From positions 5,527,501-5,591,500 of the forward strand of contig CM063260.1 in NCBI GenBank assembly GCA_032158295.1: DNA of 64,000 nucleotides, given 5' to 3'. Position numbers and translations under genes: made by a program. Positions within the stretch are counted from its first letter, which is position 1, and each line of letters begins with the position of its first letter. This document shows, one piece after another, positions 41,590-52,011 of this stretch. The DNA is from Pycnopodia helianthoides (taxonomy: Eukaryota; Echinodermata; Asteroidea; Forcipulatida; Asteriidae). The notes beneath the pieces are model-generated. The model made no database searches and had not been told where the DNA came from. It worked only from the letters and a program-made list of their open reading frames with translations.

Positions 41590-41755
41590 AGTCAATAATG
41601 TCAGGAAATAACACCAAAGAGCAAACAATAGTTAAGTGTCTCGCGCAAAGACACGAGAGTCGGAACCAAGATTCAAACCCACATCGTGATGACTCAGCCA
41701 CCAGAACTTGAATTTGATATGTTATACCGCTTGGCCACGGCACGCTACATTGCCA
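41590..41755 (-). repeat. tRNA-Leu-like SINE (family B), copy 1
   Basis: Minus strand reads GTGCCGTGGCCAAGCGGTAT, then TTCAAGTTCTGGTGGCTGAG and a B box, TGGGTTTGAATC. The long variable-arm region resembles tRNA-Leu/Ser. Plus-strand TTAAGTGTCTCGCGCAAAGA is the shared 'gtgtcttgc' body block. Confidence 0.7.
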
Positions 41756-42035
41756 GCAGCATGATGAAGTTTTTCAATATTTCCAAAGCTGACACAACTT
41801 TGAATGTAATTCCTCATTTCACAGTTTCAAAACATTTGTTGTTGTTGACCACAAATGGTAATTTTATGAGATGGAGTCTTTCAAAAGCGTGAAATGAAAG
41901 TCAAGTACTGAACAAGTAATTCCTATAAAAGAAAAAGAAAAACTTGCTCATTGCATTTCCCAAGAGGTTTCTCAATTTGGAACTAAACTGTGTGAAGGGT
42001 GGCGTTGCCTGTGGTGGACTAACCTCACTTATGCT

Positions 42036-42177
42036 CAGGCCTAATGTTTCATGTTTGAAAAGGCAAAGGCACCAAAAGTGTTTAAAGTTTCTATTGGCAC
42101 ATTTCAGGGGAACCAAAGCAGTGACCAGTGCCAATGGAGGTGATTGCCTCTGTTGCCTCTGTGAAGTATCAGACCTG
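42036..42177. mobile_element. CAGGCCTG-ended MITE
   Basis: 142 bases. Begins CAGGCCTAATGTTTCATG, ends GTGAAGTATCAGACCTG. Internal GGCACCAAAAG, ACATTTCAGGGGAACCAAAG and TTGCCTCTGTTGCCTC. Confidence 0.8.
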
Positions 42178-42393
42178 CTTGCCAACAGGATTCATGTAAC
42201 AAGTCATACGTTGGAAAGCAACAACATGAAAGTCTATCATTGTTAAAACAATTACATGTATGTGAATGGTACTGAATACATGTAGATTACCCAGGTTTTC
42301 CCAATTTACAAACTGAAATTACACATTTGCCAAGTACATACAAAAATATTGACTCGATATATCAACCATTCTCCAAGGGAAGGAAGGAAACCA

Positions 42394-42590
42394 GGGCCAA
42401 ATTTCATAGAGCTTCTTCAGCAGCAAATGAGCTTTAAAAATTGTCTGCTTAGCAAAATTGAGCAGGTACCAGTCACAGATGATATAATTATGTGGAATGG
42501 TATTTTTCGCTGGTCTCCTTATTTTTGGTAAGCAAAATTTGTTGTGCTTAGCTACTTTGTGTGCTCAAGCGGCTCTATGAAATTGGACCC
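42394..42590. mobile_element. GGGCCCAATT-ended MITE (family C)
   Basis: Left GGGCCAAATTTCATAGAGCT, right GGCTCTATGAAATTGGACCC, inverted over 19-20 bases. Body GAGCAGGTACCAGTCACAGA. A further partial copy runs 42758-42860. Confidence 0.85.
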
Positions 42591-43109
42591 AGCTGACTTT
42601 CTAGCCATTTTTTCCCACATCGATGTTATTTTTTAAAGACTTAAGGTGCCACCACACATCACACTTCAATGATATCATAATTTGATTGTATCAATTTCTC
42701 ACCTTTGACCCAAACAATGGCCGATTGGTTTGTTGCAGTGCTTGTTACGAGTCTTTTTCAGAGCAAGAGAAAGTTTCACCAAGCTATTAAGCAGAGAATT
42801 TGTTTTTGCTTAATTTTTATGCACTCAGCAGATTTGTGTGCTTTAAAACAGCTTCATGAAAAAAATAGAATCAAGTCTAATCGATGCACAGAAACTGATC
42901 AATAAGTCAACCATAGCAGCAGCAGACTGGTTCCCTCCATTCTTGGTCAATTTGTGGAATCAAACCCCAAGCTATAAGCTAAAGGTGTCATACTTTAGTA
43001 AGGCACATCATGACATGATTACTGAACTGTACATGAAATTCTCTTTAAAACTAAACAATATTAAATTCTGAGTTAATTTTGATCAAGTCAACACCTACAT
43101 GCAGGTATC

Positions 43110-43455
43110 ATATATAATAACTAGTTCTTATATACTGCATTTCACAATAACGTATCAATGCACTTTACACTAGTGCCCTGGTCATTGGGCCAATAGCATT
43201 GTAATCTTTCTCAGCTCCCTGGGGAGTATACAACCCTGTGCTGCCGTGGCGCTCCGAAGGCTTTTTCATACACAATATCAACCTCTACCCTCGCAGGTAC
43301 CCATTTATACCCCTGGGTGAATGGAAGCAATTATAGTAAAGCATCTTGCCCAAGGACACAAGTGCCAAGACCGGGATTCGAACCCACGCCCCGATGACTC
43401 GACCACCAGAACTTGAATTCCGATGCTCTAACCCACTCGGCCATGACACCCTACA
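43110..43455 (-). repeat. tRNA-Leu-like SINE (family B), copy 2, with body
   Basis: Minus strand of 43452-43366: GTGTCATGGCCGAGTGGGTT, AGAGCATCGG, TTCAAGTTCTGGTGGTCGAG, GTGGGTTCGAATCCCGGTCT. All tRNA-Leu landmarks (A box, long variable arm, B box) are visible. It then continues into a 250-base body with CTCCCTGGGGAGTATACAAC and CATTTATACCCCTGGGTGAA. The extended body and other copies argue for a SINE rather than a tRNA gene. Confidence 0.78.
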
Positions 43456-43496
43456 TAATTTATATGCAATATTACATTTGTAAAACTGACCCACTG

Positions 43497-43555
43497 GTTG
43501 TGTCTAGTGGTTAAGATTATCTGCTCTAGATTGCGAGGGAGGCCAGGGGATTCTT
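43497..43555 (+). repeat. tRNA-like fragment beside family B copy 2
   Basis: TGTGTCTAGTGGTTAAGATT, then ATCTGCTCTAGATTGCGAGG. It is a D-arm/anticodon-like half related to 58115-58190. No clean B box follows. Confidence 0.4.
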
Positions 43556-45239
43556 TTTCCAGAAGGACTTGGAAAGCACTAAAGTTTATATTCACCAAGT
43601 ATGTGAAACAGCATTTCTTGCTTTCTATGCAGCATTTTTATAGTTTTGCTTACATGCTTATCAAAGAACCGCATCGAATAGAAAAATCATGGTTTAGTTA
43701 AGAAAATTGCGTTGCTTCTACTTCTAACTTAGAATTCTTTGCTGACTTAAAACAGACATTGATGCTAACCACACATCCACAATACCACGACGGAGTCCAA
43801 ACCACAAACATTGAATACAAAATGATTCATAATCTAAAAAAACAAATTTTGTGTGGTTTTTCACTAAACAAAAACAAAACGAAACAAAAAACAAATAAGT
43901 TCAAACAAAATTTGCTGACATTAACTCTAAATAATTGTTTTTAAAAAAACTATTGTATCATTACAAGTACTTAATACATTTGAAGCACTATCTAGAATGC
44001 AGATTATTTACAGAGACTTTCTGACAACTATTTCAAAATGTACAGCATATAGTATGAAAAACAGCTTTTGCTAAGCGCACAACAGCCCAAAATGATCTCT
44101 TATAAAATGTTACTTAATGGATACAAGATCACAACTACTGTTCAAAAAAGACAGAAAAAAAAAATTCTACATATTCAGAACTGATTCTCTGAAAACATTG
44201 CTGGGTAAAAGAAAAAAAAAGGATTATCAAATAATTTGGGAGAAATATTTGTTTCTGAAACCTGTTTTTCACCATCTTTTAAAAATAGTGTAAAGTGATT
44301 TTTTTCTATCTCATAAAAACCTCTAACTTATGTTTTTCTGTTGCATTTTAAATGCATGCACAAAGTAACTTAAAGGATTGTCAAATTTTGTTCTCATTAA
44401 AAAGGATTCAAAATTACCCTTTGTCACAATCTTCTTCTTTAACGTCATAAAACAAGAAGCAAAAGTATTAAATATCCCTTCTTCATTTCTGTTAAAGCTT
44501 TCCAAAAAGGACATTCTCAAAAACACACAAGTTTTTCCAAAACCCTGAATACAAAATAAATAACTTCACTACCCAGAGTTAAAGCCTAGGCACAAAACAA
44601 AACATTGAAAATGGCAAACTAAGGTCGTTCCAGATAAGCGGCTATGGCCTACGGCTGTTGTTATGGATGTCCCATACTTCACTCATTCGATGCTGTAGTC
44701 CAGCCATAGCCGTAGCCACCAATTCGGACACAGCCTAAATCTCCTGCACCCGGACATTACTCCTATATTTAGGGGTCCTAGAATTCATTCGTAAACTAAA
44801 TATTTTAGATAGAACAAAAACTACACCAGGAGGAGTGTCATGCAAGGACAAAAAAATTACTCATCACTAATAAACTTACCCTTACTGTTTAAAATGCAAG
44901 CGAATTTCACCAAACACTTAAAAGCAAGAACTGTTATTTACTATGTATAAAGGCTTACCATTATAACATAGTCCAGATAAAAATTTACCTGCAAGTCAGA
45001 AAAGGCATGGAATTCGAAAAAAATCATTGCCTCCATCAGGAGGCAATGACTGAAGGAAATTTGTACTGAAATGTCTTTTAGTCAATATTGAACTTGAATG
45101 TTTTAGTGCTCACCGGGAAAACAAATTTCACTTTTACTTATAAACTGTGATGAAATAAGTAAAACTGAAGTTGATTGAATTGAAATGAAAGCACTGTTAT
45201 TCTACAAAGTCAACTTCCTCAATAGGACTTTGGAGGATT

Positions 45240-45525
45240 TTAAAGGTATTATACAGGATTGGTAGAGCTGATAAAATAGTTGCAGACAGTGTTCTTGTTT
45301 TGTAAACGCATGTAAACGCATTATCCTTAATTTGGGTTGTAACCCCCAAAATCAGCTGTTGCATTTTTTTTTTTTTTTAATTTTCAGATACAGTTTATTT
45401 GAATATGACTGGGAAAAGTTTCACAGAAAAAATGGTTCTAGTACAAGCTTCATAATCAGTTAGCTTTCAGACTAAAATAAAACAATGGTGCTTTATATCC
45501 TCACCAATCCTGTATACTACCTTAA
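45240..45525. mobile_element. TTAA-flanked MITE (AGGATTGGTAGAGC family)
   Basis: Left TTAAAGGTATTATACAGGAT, right ATCCTGTATACTACCTTAA. The body matches 19250-19641, with a deletion in the middle. Confidence 0.85.
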
Positions 45526-45978
45526 ATTAAAAACAGTTTCCATGGAAATTCTCAATTTGTAACAGTAGTGCTCCCCTTGAAATCTCCTGGCTCCTACAAT
45601 GACACAATTCCAGGCCTGTTACAACACCCTTTGCTTGTTCTGTAATTTGTTTTTAATTATCCACACTCACCTCGCCTACAAGGCAGAATTTTTAAAGGTA
45701 AGACTGACACTCATCTTTGGTTCAAAGCTTTCCGTAAACATGCATCGGGAATTATTCATTCTAACTACACACCCCATTTTATAGAAATCATGCCATGCAA
45801 ATTTAAATTTGTTTTTTCAAGCTTTCATAAAGGAAAAAAGGGAAAAAGGGAAGTGAAACTGAGATGTAAATGATGTTTTCTTTCATTGAGGTGTGTCCCT
45901 GGCCTGATAATTCCTTGTTGTAAAGGCAAGGCAGTTTTTACTTAGTAAAGGGGAACCTCTATGATAGAAGTGTAAATA

Positions 45979-46213
45979 TAGATAGGTTGCAATGTGATGT
46001 AAAATCGGCCATCTTTACGGGCAGTTTGGAACACACAGTTAATGCGTTTTGCACAAGAACGGCGAGCAACATGCACACATTTTACAAAACAAAACTCATT
46101 GCACGATTGGTTTAGGTGAACAACGTGGCTGTGCTAATAATTCAAGCGCTCGACGCGCCTGCAAGCCAAAATGCAATTTGCCCATAAAGACGGCATCTAT
46201 TGGGAACTATCTA
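45979..46213. mobile_element. TAGATAG-ended MITE (family H), copy 1, nested
   Basis: Left TAGATAGGTTGCAATGTGAT, right GCATCTATTGGGAACTATCTA. Inner blocks CGGCCATCTTTACGGGCA and TGCCCATAAAGACGGC are inverted. TA lies at both edges. It matches 61023-61253 over its whole length with conserved GAACGGCG and CAAGCCAAAATGCAATTTGC. Confidence 0.85.
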
Positions 46214-46256
46214 CTGATTGGAACATTTCAAGGGGTACAAAGGCAATGACAAGGGA

Positions 46257-46420
46257 CAGGGTAGCAAAGCCAGAAATTCACAATACAGTGCACCCTCTAC
46301 ACTTTACCCAGGAGAGGCTAAAAAATTGTCCACCTTTTTCCCCCTAACACAATGCAAAAATGGCCTTTCCTGGGTACACTCTTGAGGGAGTACTGTATTG
46401 CGAATCGTACTGTATAGCTC
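46257..46420. mobile_element. Short TIR element with ATTCACAATACAGT ends, nested
   Basis: ATTCACAATACAGTGCACCC on the left and GGGAGTACTGTATTGCGAAT on the right are inverted repeats. Inner CCAGGAGAGGC / TTTCCTGGGTAC pair also partly inverts. It sits inside the CAGGCCTG element. Confidence 0.75.
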
Positions 46421-46581
46421 CAGTTGCCTCTGTTAAATACAAGGCCTAGTGTGCCAATTACTTACTTAAAAGGCTTGACACATGTTAAACAACAGATAAG
46501 AATGGGTGTACAATAACGGTGCAAAACAAAGCAATGAGCATTCAGAGAAAAACTGTGGATGACGTTGTGAAGTGACTTAGT

Positions 46582-46925
46582 TTAAAGGTATTATACAGGA
46601 TTGGTAGAGCTCTCAAAATAGTCGCAGACAGAATTCATGTTTTGTGTGATCCAACCATATACATGAAATAACAAACCTGTGAAAATAGTGAAAAAACATG
46701 CGCAATTTTCAGCATTGTCCTTAATTTTGGTTGTAACAACCGAAATTAGCTGTTGGCTTTTTTACTAGGTTTCAGATACAGTTTCCTGGTATATGACTCA
46801 ATTTCAGAGGAAAATATTCAAAGAAAAAAATGGTTCTAGTATGAACTTCATAATCAGTAAGCTTTCAGACTAAAATTAGACAATGGTGTAATTTTATCCT
46901 TCCCAATCCTGTATAATACTTTTAA
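46582..46925. mobile_element. TTAA-flanked MITE (AGGATTGGTAGAGC family)
   Basis: Left TTAAAGGTATTATACAGGAT, right ATCCTGTATAATACTTTTAA. The body is very close to 45240-45525 and 19250-19641. It sits about 300 bases 3' of the claudin-like stop codon. Confidence 0.88.
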
Positions 46926-47179
46926 AGGTGAGAGAAAGGTGCAAAGAAAGTACATACCATAGCATTAGCTGCTGAGTTAACAACCTTTTTATAAACTCTT
47001 GGCAAGTTTGGGAAATTCACCGAATAAACAGCAATTATGATAAAAATATTCTAACAAAACAGAACCCTTCTAAATCTACTGGCTGTAAAATTTTCTAACA
47101 AAATAAACCAAGAAGCTTCTTTCAAAAATAATGGCATGAGATTGTTAGTACAGAGTTTACAAAAAAAAACAAATGAAAG

Positions 47180-47199
47180 ATAACCGGTATACCGGTTAT
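47180..47199. other. 20-base perfect palindrome in claudin-like 3' region
   Basis: ATAACCGGTATACCGGTTAT is its own reverse complement. It lies 28 bases beyond the claudin-like stop codon (47227), so it would be in the mRNA's 3' untranslated region, where it could fold as a hairpin. The half sites resemble a Grainyhead-type AACCGGTT site spread apart by four bases; that link is speculation. Confidence 0.9.
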
Positions 47200-47226
47200 A
47201 TTTTCACCGCAGTACTTTGTCCTTTT

Positions 47227-47432
47227 TCACTGGTAGTATGTCTTCTCGCTGTAATAGATCTCTTGTCTGTCGGGTGCAAAGAGCAGGAGTATTCCGGCCG
47301 CTACCTGGAGGAGGAACGCTCCCCAGCCGAGGCCGTAGCCCCAGGCAAGGAGCCAGTTCTCTCTGCCGCGGACCACAGGCTCTTTGATCGACATGGCTGG
47401 GAATATGGCGAGGGACACCAACATGAAGACGG
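47227..47432 (-). CDS. Claudin-like exon 4 (TM3-TM4, stop)
   Basis: 206 bases, acceptor TCTCTCCAG, ending in TGA at 47229-47227. Encodes VFMLVSLAIFPAM, an SIKEPVVRGREN loop, then the Gly-rich TM4 and tail APDRQEIYYSEKTYYQ. Confidence 0.9.
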
Positions 47433-50400
47433 CTGGAGAGAGAAGAGGAATGAAGGGAAGATTGAAGAGATTAGATGAAATTTTGTTAAATAATAATAAT
47501 AATAATAATAATTGTATTTATAAAGCGCCTTTTGCCAAAGGATACAAGGCGCTGATATTTTTACCTGCCATGGATGTGGAGCTACGTTTTTGAAATATGA
47601 GACCTATGCATTTATAGCACCATGTAATGGTTTACACGGTGCTGTGGCGCAATATGCTGCCAATCAAACCAGGAACACCGGGGCGAACCCCTTCTCTTTA
47701 CGATAAGTGTACTGGGTTCTTTTACGTGCATTACACAACACACTGGACCAAAGGCTTTACGTCCCATCCGAAGGACGCAGCAATAATGGTTAAGTGTCTT
47801 GCTGAAGGACACAAGTGTCACGACCAGGACTCGAACCCACACTCTGCTGATCAGAAACACCAGAGCTTGAGTCCGGTGTTCTTATCCGCTCGGCCACGAC
47901 ACGCCATGTGTCGATAACTTGAGTAGTAAGCAGTGATTTTAACCACTTCACATTGGAGGACGTGCATATTTGCCAGTCCGTGTTGACTTCATAAAATTTT
48001 AACAAGGTTGAAATGGGCTCTGCTCTCACACTGTCTGATGCGAAATCAGCTTTTTGGGGGTACATACACTGTATGTGCGCAGCCACAATCATGGGTACAC
48101 TTTTTGTTACAAAGACACCAAATGAACAACACATAAATATTGAGTAACTCTCTACAGATCTTGTATTTGACATACTGAAGTACTTTCTACTCTTCATTCA
48201 CACAGCGCTGGTTAATTATTTTGCAAACAACACTGAAATAACTGTTACATCACTGGTTTTCAAAGTGTTGTTCATAACATGGACACGAACAAATTGTGTA
48301 CCCATAATTGTGGCTGTGCACATATGTAATTCTCTACAAAGGTTAAAAAAAACAAAAAAACATTGATTTCAACACAGATCAAGTGCTCTACGCAGGTCAA
48401 CGCCGGAATGAAATTGAAAAGGTTCTTCAACACAGAGTATTTTCGTAGTGTAAAAAGGCCACAACAGATTCTAATGAAACATGCAGTCGGGGGTGGGCAG
48501 GGTGAATAATAACACTCGACAGGGCTCGATTTTGGGAGAAAAAGCAGGGCTTGTAGCACAAAAGTTTTACAGGAACAGATTTTTTTTTTACAAGACAAGA
48601 ATTAAAATGAGAGAAAAAAAAATCCACACAGTTTCACATAAGCTATTTTTATTTTAACAAGCACCAAGACAAAACTAATCTCATTTGTCTTACGGGTTCA
48701 GTATACTTTGATACCCATCAGAATTAAAGGACAATTATCAGCTTCAAAGTCAACAAGTGAACATAATTTTTCAATTGAAGTTATTATAGAGTGAGGTATT
48801 GTTAGTAAATTTACAAACAAAAAATCGCCGGAATTGTCCAGTCGTGAGGTTACTGGTCTGATGCTAACATCACTGTCCTGCTGGCCTGCTGGCCAGTTTA
48901 AATTTCGAGCCCTGCTGGGCATATCAGTTTTTCCAGAATCAAAACTCTCTTCCTTACCTGCCAGAAACAGCAGGACTCCACCAAGCTTGTAGAAGTTGGC
49001 GTAGAGTTTCCCTTTGAGGAGAGCGATGATAGCCAACGCGAAACTGACAATGGTAAGAATAATCGCCAGAATGACCATGGCTTGGCACGCAGCAATCCAA
49101 GCTGCAAGAAATGGTCGATCAAGTCGTTTAAAGGGGCTGTGTTGTCATGATCAAAGCAGGCCTGTGGCTGTACGTGGAATTATGAAATTTCACCCAGTTA
49201 CTGTCAAGTGAGCGCGCTCTCTATAGATAGGTTACGGAGGGATGGGGTGCACATGCAATAACTGGGTGAGAGTTCACAATGCCAAGTACAGCAGCAGGCC
49301 TGCTTTGATCATGAAGATAGTGCCCCTTAAATTAAAGGATTTTATAGAGTCATTTCTCATACATTTAGGCCTTTGTTCAGGGCTAAATGATTGAATTTTC
49401 TTAACAATGGTAAGAACAAGTCATTTTTTATCAAGTCAAGCAAGTGAGTCAATTATCTCAATTACATTACCCAAGTAAGCTCAGTAAATTCAAGTGATTT
49501 AGTTTTCTACAGTCAAGTACCCAAGTCGTTTTTCTCAAATCAAGTAATTGATTTAATATTCCAAGAGCAAGTACACGTGTCATTTCAGGTAAGGAAATTG
49601 AATCTTTCAGATAGCAGGGGATATTTTTATTTTGCAAACATGGCAAAGGGCACTTCCACCGAAAAATCTTACAGACTACGGGAAATCTTTGAAGGCGCAC
49701 CAAGGCAAAGACCTGGGCTCGATGTCACAAAGCACTATCATTCATCTTAAGATGAGTTGTCAATACTGCCAAAGTGGTTTGTATTGTGACATCACACTTT
49801 GCTTAGCAATTAAGATTGATTCTTACTGAAAGGGAAGTTACAAGATTGGTAATAACTATAAAAATTAATGGCAATAAAAAACTGACTTGGTTAGAAGTAC
49901 AGCAACTTTTAATAGTATAAAGCATTTTGAGAAATATTTCAATTCAAATAATGTGGATATGGAAAAATATGTAAGTTTGAAAAAAAAAAAATATTGAATC
50001 TGAGAAACGTTTCTGTCAGAAACGTTTCTCAGATCGTGTATTCCTATTAGGGATTATTCTTTATGCGTGGACATATTCGCTGCAGATTTTGGCAATATTT
50101 TAAAAACATGACAATTTTTCGGAATGAAATTTTCACAGGTTAGTTTTATTGTATATATCTACATTTATATAGGATTAAAACAATCAAACAGTCCCAAAAA
50201 CCAAAGGTATACTTTGCCTTTAAGATCAATCTGAGCTCTTTGTAAAATCGAGCCTTTGGCAACATAGGCCATGTCATCCTTGTAAAATCCAGGTCTGAAT
50301 TTTTACACCAACCAAGTATACCAAGTATCCTTACCCGATGAAGGTGATGGATAGCAGACAATCTTAGCAGGAGCTAGGGTCGTGGCAACCACTGGTGGAG

Positions 50401-51635
50401 CAGCAGTAGATATTATACGGCTCCCATTGTAACATTCTTGCCACAAACCTTGATAGAATCCGTTGCGGTGATCCACGTCTAGGCAAATAAAAACCACACA
50501 AAATAAAAAATCTACAACTGTGGATAACCCCACGGTCTGAGCATCCATCCAGAAGGAAATGACTGACAACTCTTTTTGCCTTTTACCAATTACTACTTTT
50601 TCTCCTTCCCACCTTTGATTGTGTGTTTTCAACCTCTTTGGTTAACCCAGCCTTTTTCACTGTTCATCATTTCATCTATTTTTTGCATGTTTATGAATAA
50701 GTACCTCAATTTATTGAACTTGTGTGGTTGAAATTCAACATTATTTTCACACATTTGTTTTTACTGTAATATGACTGGTTGGTCGACGTCTATAGTAAGT
50801 AGTACAAATTTGTACAATTAATTTGTATGGAAGTGTTTTTGACTCCCCTTGTTTGTACTCGCATTTGGCAAGCAACCGGTAAGGTAGGTCGAACACTGGA
50901 CTGCTTTCTGAAGTATAATTATACCAAAAATAAGCATTTATTTAATAACTTAAAGACACTGGACACTATTGGTAATTGTCAAAGACCAGTCTTCTCACTT
51001 AGTGTATCTCAACATATGGATAAAATAACAAACCTGTAAAAACTTGAGCTCAATTGGTCGTCGAAGTTGCGAGATAACTATGAAAGAAAAAACACCCTTG
51101 TCACACGAAGTTGTGTGCTTTCAGATGGTTGATTTCGAAACCTCAAATTCTAATTCTGAGGTCTCGAAATCAAATTCGTGGAAAATTACTTCTTTCTCGA
51201 AAACTATGTCACTTCAGAGGTAGTCGTTTCTCACAATGTTTTATACTGTCAACCTCTCCCCATTACTCGTTACCAAGTAAGCTTTTATGCTAATAATTAT
51301 TTTGAGTAATTACCAATAGTGTCCACTGCCTTTGTTCCTAACCTAATTTATAACAACATTCAACAACAAGTCATGAAGTAACATTTTTTAAAGTTAACAC
51401 ACTTAAATTAATTTTTTCAAATAGGGCCTGGGTGAAACTGAAAAACATGACAATGGCAGCTATTCTATTCAGTTATGACTAAACTTTGTGGATATAATAT
51501 TTAGCACAATACTTACCGAGTTACCTAAAACCGCAATCATCACCACAATGCATATTGCAATGAGAACAATTGCTATCACTTTGAATGGCGAACCACTCGG
51601 GTTGTCGACGTGACTGTCGTCTCGTCTGAATTCAT
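47227..51635 (-). CDS. Claudin/PMP22-like four-transmembrane protein, four coding exons
   Basis: Complete gene of about 201 residues with the PMP22/EMP/claudin layout. TM1 is VIAIVLIAICIVVMIAV. The first extracellular loop carries GFYQGLWQEC, matching the GLW-x2-C signature, plus an NGS glycosylation sequon and a second Cys (KIVCYP). TM2 is MVILAIILTIVSFALAIIAL, TM3 YKLGGVLLFLA...MLVSLAIF, TM4 WGAFLLQVAAGILLLFA. A short Tyr-rich tail ends KTYYQ. Exon junctions are all phase 1 with good sites. The family acts in cell junctions or membrane organisation; the exact member cannot be named. The N-terminus is in another frame than TM1 unless a G3/C3 run at 51599-51601 gains one base. Tail lacks a typical claudin PDZ ending. 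Confidence 0.85.
47491..47513. repeat. (AAT)n microsatellite
   Basis: Seven or more ATA/AAT units, immediately before family B SINE sequence. Confidence 0.93.
47514..47915 (-). repeat. tRNA-Leu-like SINE (family B), copy 3, near full length
   Basis: Minus strand of 47905-47812: GTGTCGTGGCCGAGCGGATA, AGAACACCGG, ACTCAAGCTCTGGTGTTTCT, GTGGGTTCGAGTCCTGGTCG. The body extends left on the plus strand with GTGTACTGGGTTCTTTTACG, ACGTCCCATCCGAAGGACG and, at the far end, a TATTTATAAAGCGCCTTTTG LINE-like tail after (AAT)n. It lies in the claudin-like gene's intron 3. Confidence 0.82.
48520..48914. mobile_element. CAGGGCTCG-ended MITE (family F), best copy
   Basis: Begins CAGGGCTCGATTTTGG, ends TTTAAATTTCGAGCCCTG, an inverted pair. 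Body: GGGCTTGTAGCACAAAAGTT, CACACAGTTTCACATAAGC, GTCCAGTCGTGAGGTTACTGG, ATGCTAACATCACTG. It ends 43 bases from claudin-like exon 3's donor. Confidence 0.82.
48958..49101 (-). CDS. Claudin-like exon 3 (TM2, start of TM3)
   Basis: 144 bases, acceptor TTTCTTGCAG and donor GTAAGG, phase 1 both sides. Encodes AWIAACQAMVILAIILTIVS through LLKGKLYANFYKLGGVLLFLA. Confidence 0.92.
49715..50254. mobile_element. GGGCTC-ended MITE (family D) split by a TTAA MITE
   Basis: Outer left GGGCTCGATGTCACAAAGC and outer right GAGCTCTTTGTAAAATCGAGCC match the intact copy at 11881-12021. Its sequence is interrupted between AAGATTGATTCTTA and AGATCAATCTGAG by 49823-50223. Confidence 0.85.
49823..50223. mobile_element. 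TTAA MITE (GGCAAAGTATAC family), nested
   Basis: Right end CCAAAGGTATACTTTGCCTTTAA. Left end TTACTGAAAGGGAAGTTACA is eroded at the target site (TTAC for TTAA). Body GAATCTGAGAAACGTTTCTG and GTGTATTCCTATTAGGGATT match 62225-62510 closely. It inserted in a TTAA of the family D element. Confidence 0.85.
50335..50478 (-). CDS. Claudin-like exon 2 (first extracellular loop)
   Basis: 144 bases, acceptor TTTGCCTAG and donor GTAAGG, phase 1 both sides. Encodes DVDHRNGFYQGLWQECYNGS, a Pro/Ala/Thr-rich stretch (TAAPPVVATTLAPA), then KIVCYPSPSS. The spacing between the two loop cysteines is longer than the 8-10 residues usual in claudins. Confidence 0.9.
50950..51334. mobile_element. TTAA-type MITE (CTGGACACTATTGGTAATT family), copy 1
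   Basis: Left TTAAAGACACTGGACACTAT, right ATAGTGTCCACTGCCTTTG, inverted over about 25 bases. The right target site is mutated to TTTG. Its body matches 55816-56213 almost throughout (GTTGCGAGATAA, AAAAACACCCTTGTCACACG). It lies in claudin-like intron 1. Confidence 0.88.
51525..51635 (-). CDS. Claudin-like exon 1 (start, TM1), frame broken by one base
   Basis: ATG at 51635-51633 in a favourable context (GCCAAAATGA) begins MNSDETTVTSTT. As written, this frame closes shortly afterwards. The TM1 frame (SGSPFKVIAIVL...) has no in-frame ATG back to an upstream stop. Adding one base to the C3 run (plus-strand GGG, 51599-51601) joins them. Donor is GTAACT at 51524, with phase fitting exon 2; the stronger-looking GTAAGT eight bases further on would break phase. 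Confidence 0.7.
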
Positions 51636-51997
51636 TTTGGCGTTTTATTTCAGACGAATGCTTTCCAGACAAGATGACCAACGATATCTTAGTAGAAATC
51701 TCGACCCGTATCCAGCATACCAGACGGATGTCAGTTGTTGACAAAAGCTAATTCTAGCACTTGCAGAATGGGGGGACAGCGATTAGTTTTGTTGGTAAAT
51801 TCCTTAGCCAAGCGTCATGCTAAGTTTACTCTCTGGATAAACCCAAACATGTCAATAATCCGTATGTATATCACTGGTTTCACATACTGAGATTCAGATG
51901 TACATACACCATGCCGAGTACCAGTTCATATTGGGAGTGGTGGATTTTTTTTAATATAGAGGGCGCTTTAATTAAAAGTAAACATCGGCTGGGAGGT

Positions 51998-52011
51998 GGG
52001 GGGGGGGGGGG
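51998..52011 (+). repeat. G14 homopolymer
   Basis: Fourteen consecutive Gs following GGGAGGT. Together with the preceding GGG this could form a G-quadruplex; its length in the assembly is unreliable. Confidence 0.85.

Larger units (their letters stand above)
45901..46448. mobile_element. CAGGCCTG-family MITE split by two later insertions
   Basis: Family E blocks appear in order but interrupted: TGGCCTGATAATTCCTTGTT...CCTCTATGATAGAAGTG, then ATTTCAAGGGGTACAAAGGC, then GTTGCCTCTGTTAAATACAA with GGCCT. The first gap is filled by 45979-46213 and the second by 46257-46420. Confidence 0.75.

Noticed and set aside
47173..47478. 101-codon plus-strand open frame rich in Glu/Arg
   Set aside because: Antisense shadow of claudin-like exon 4, which has clear splice sites and membrane segments.
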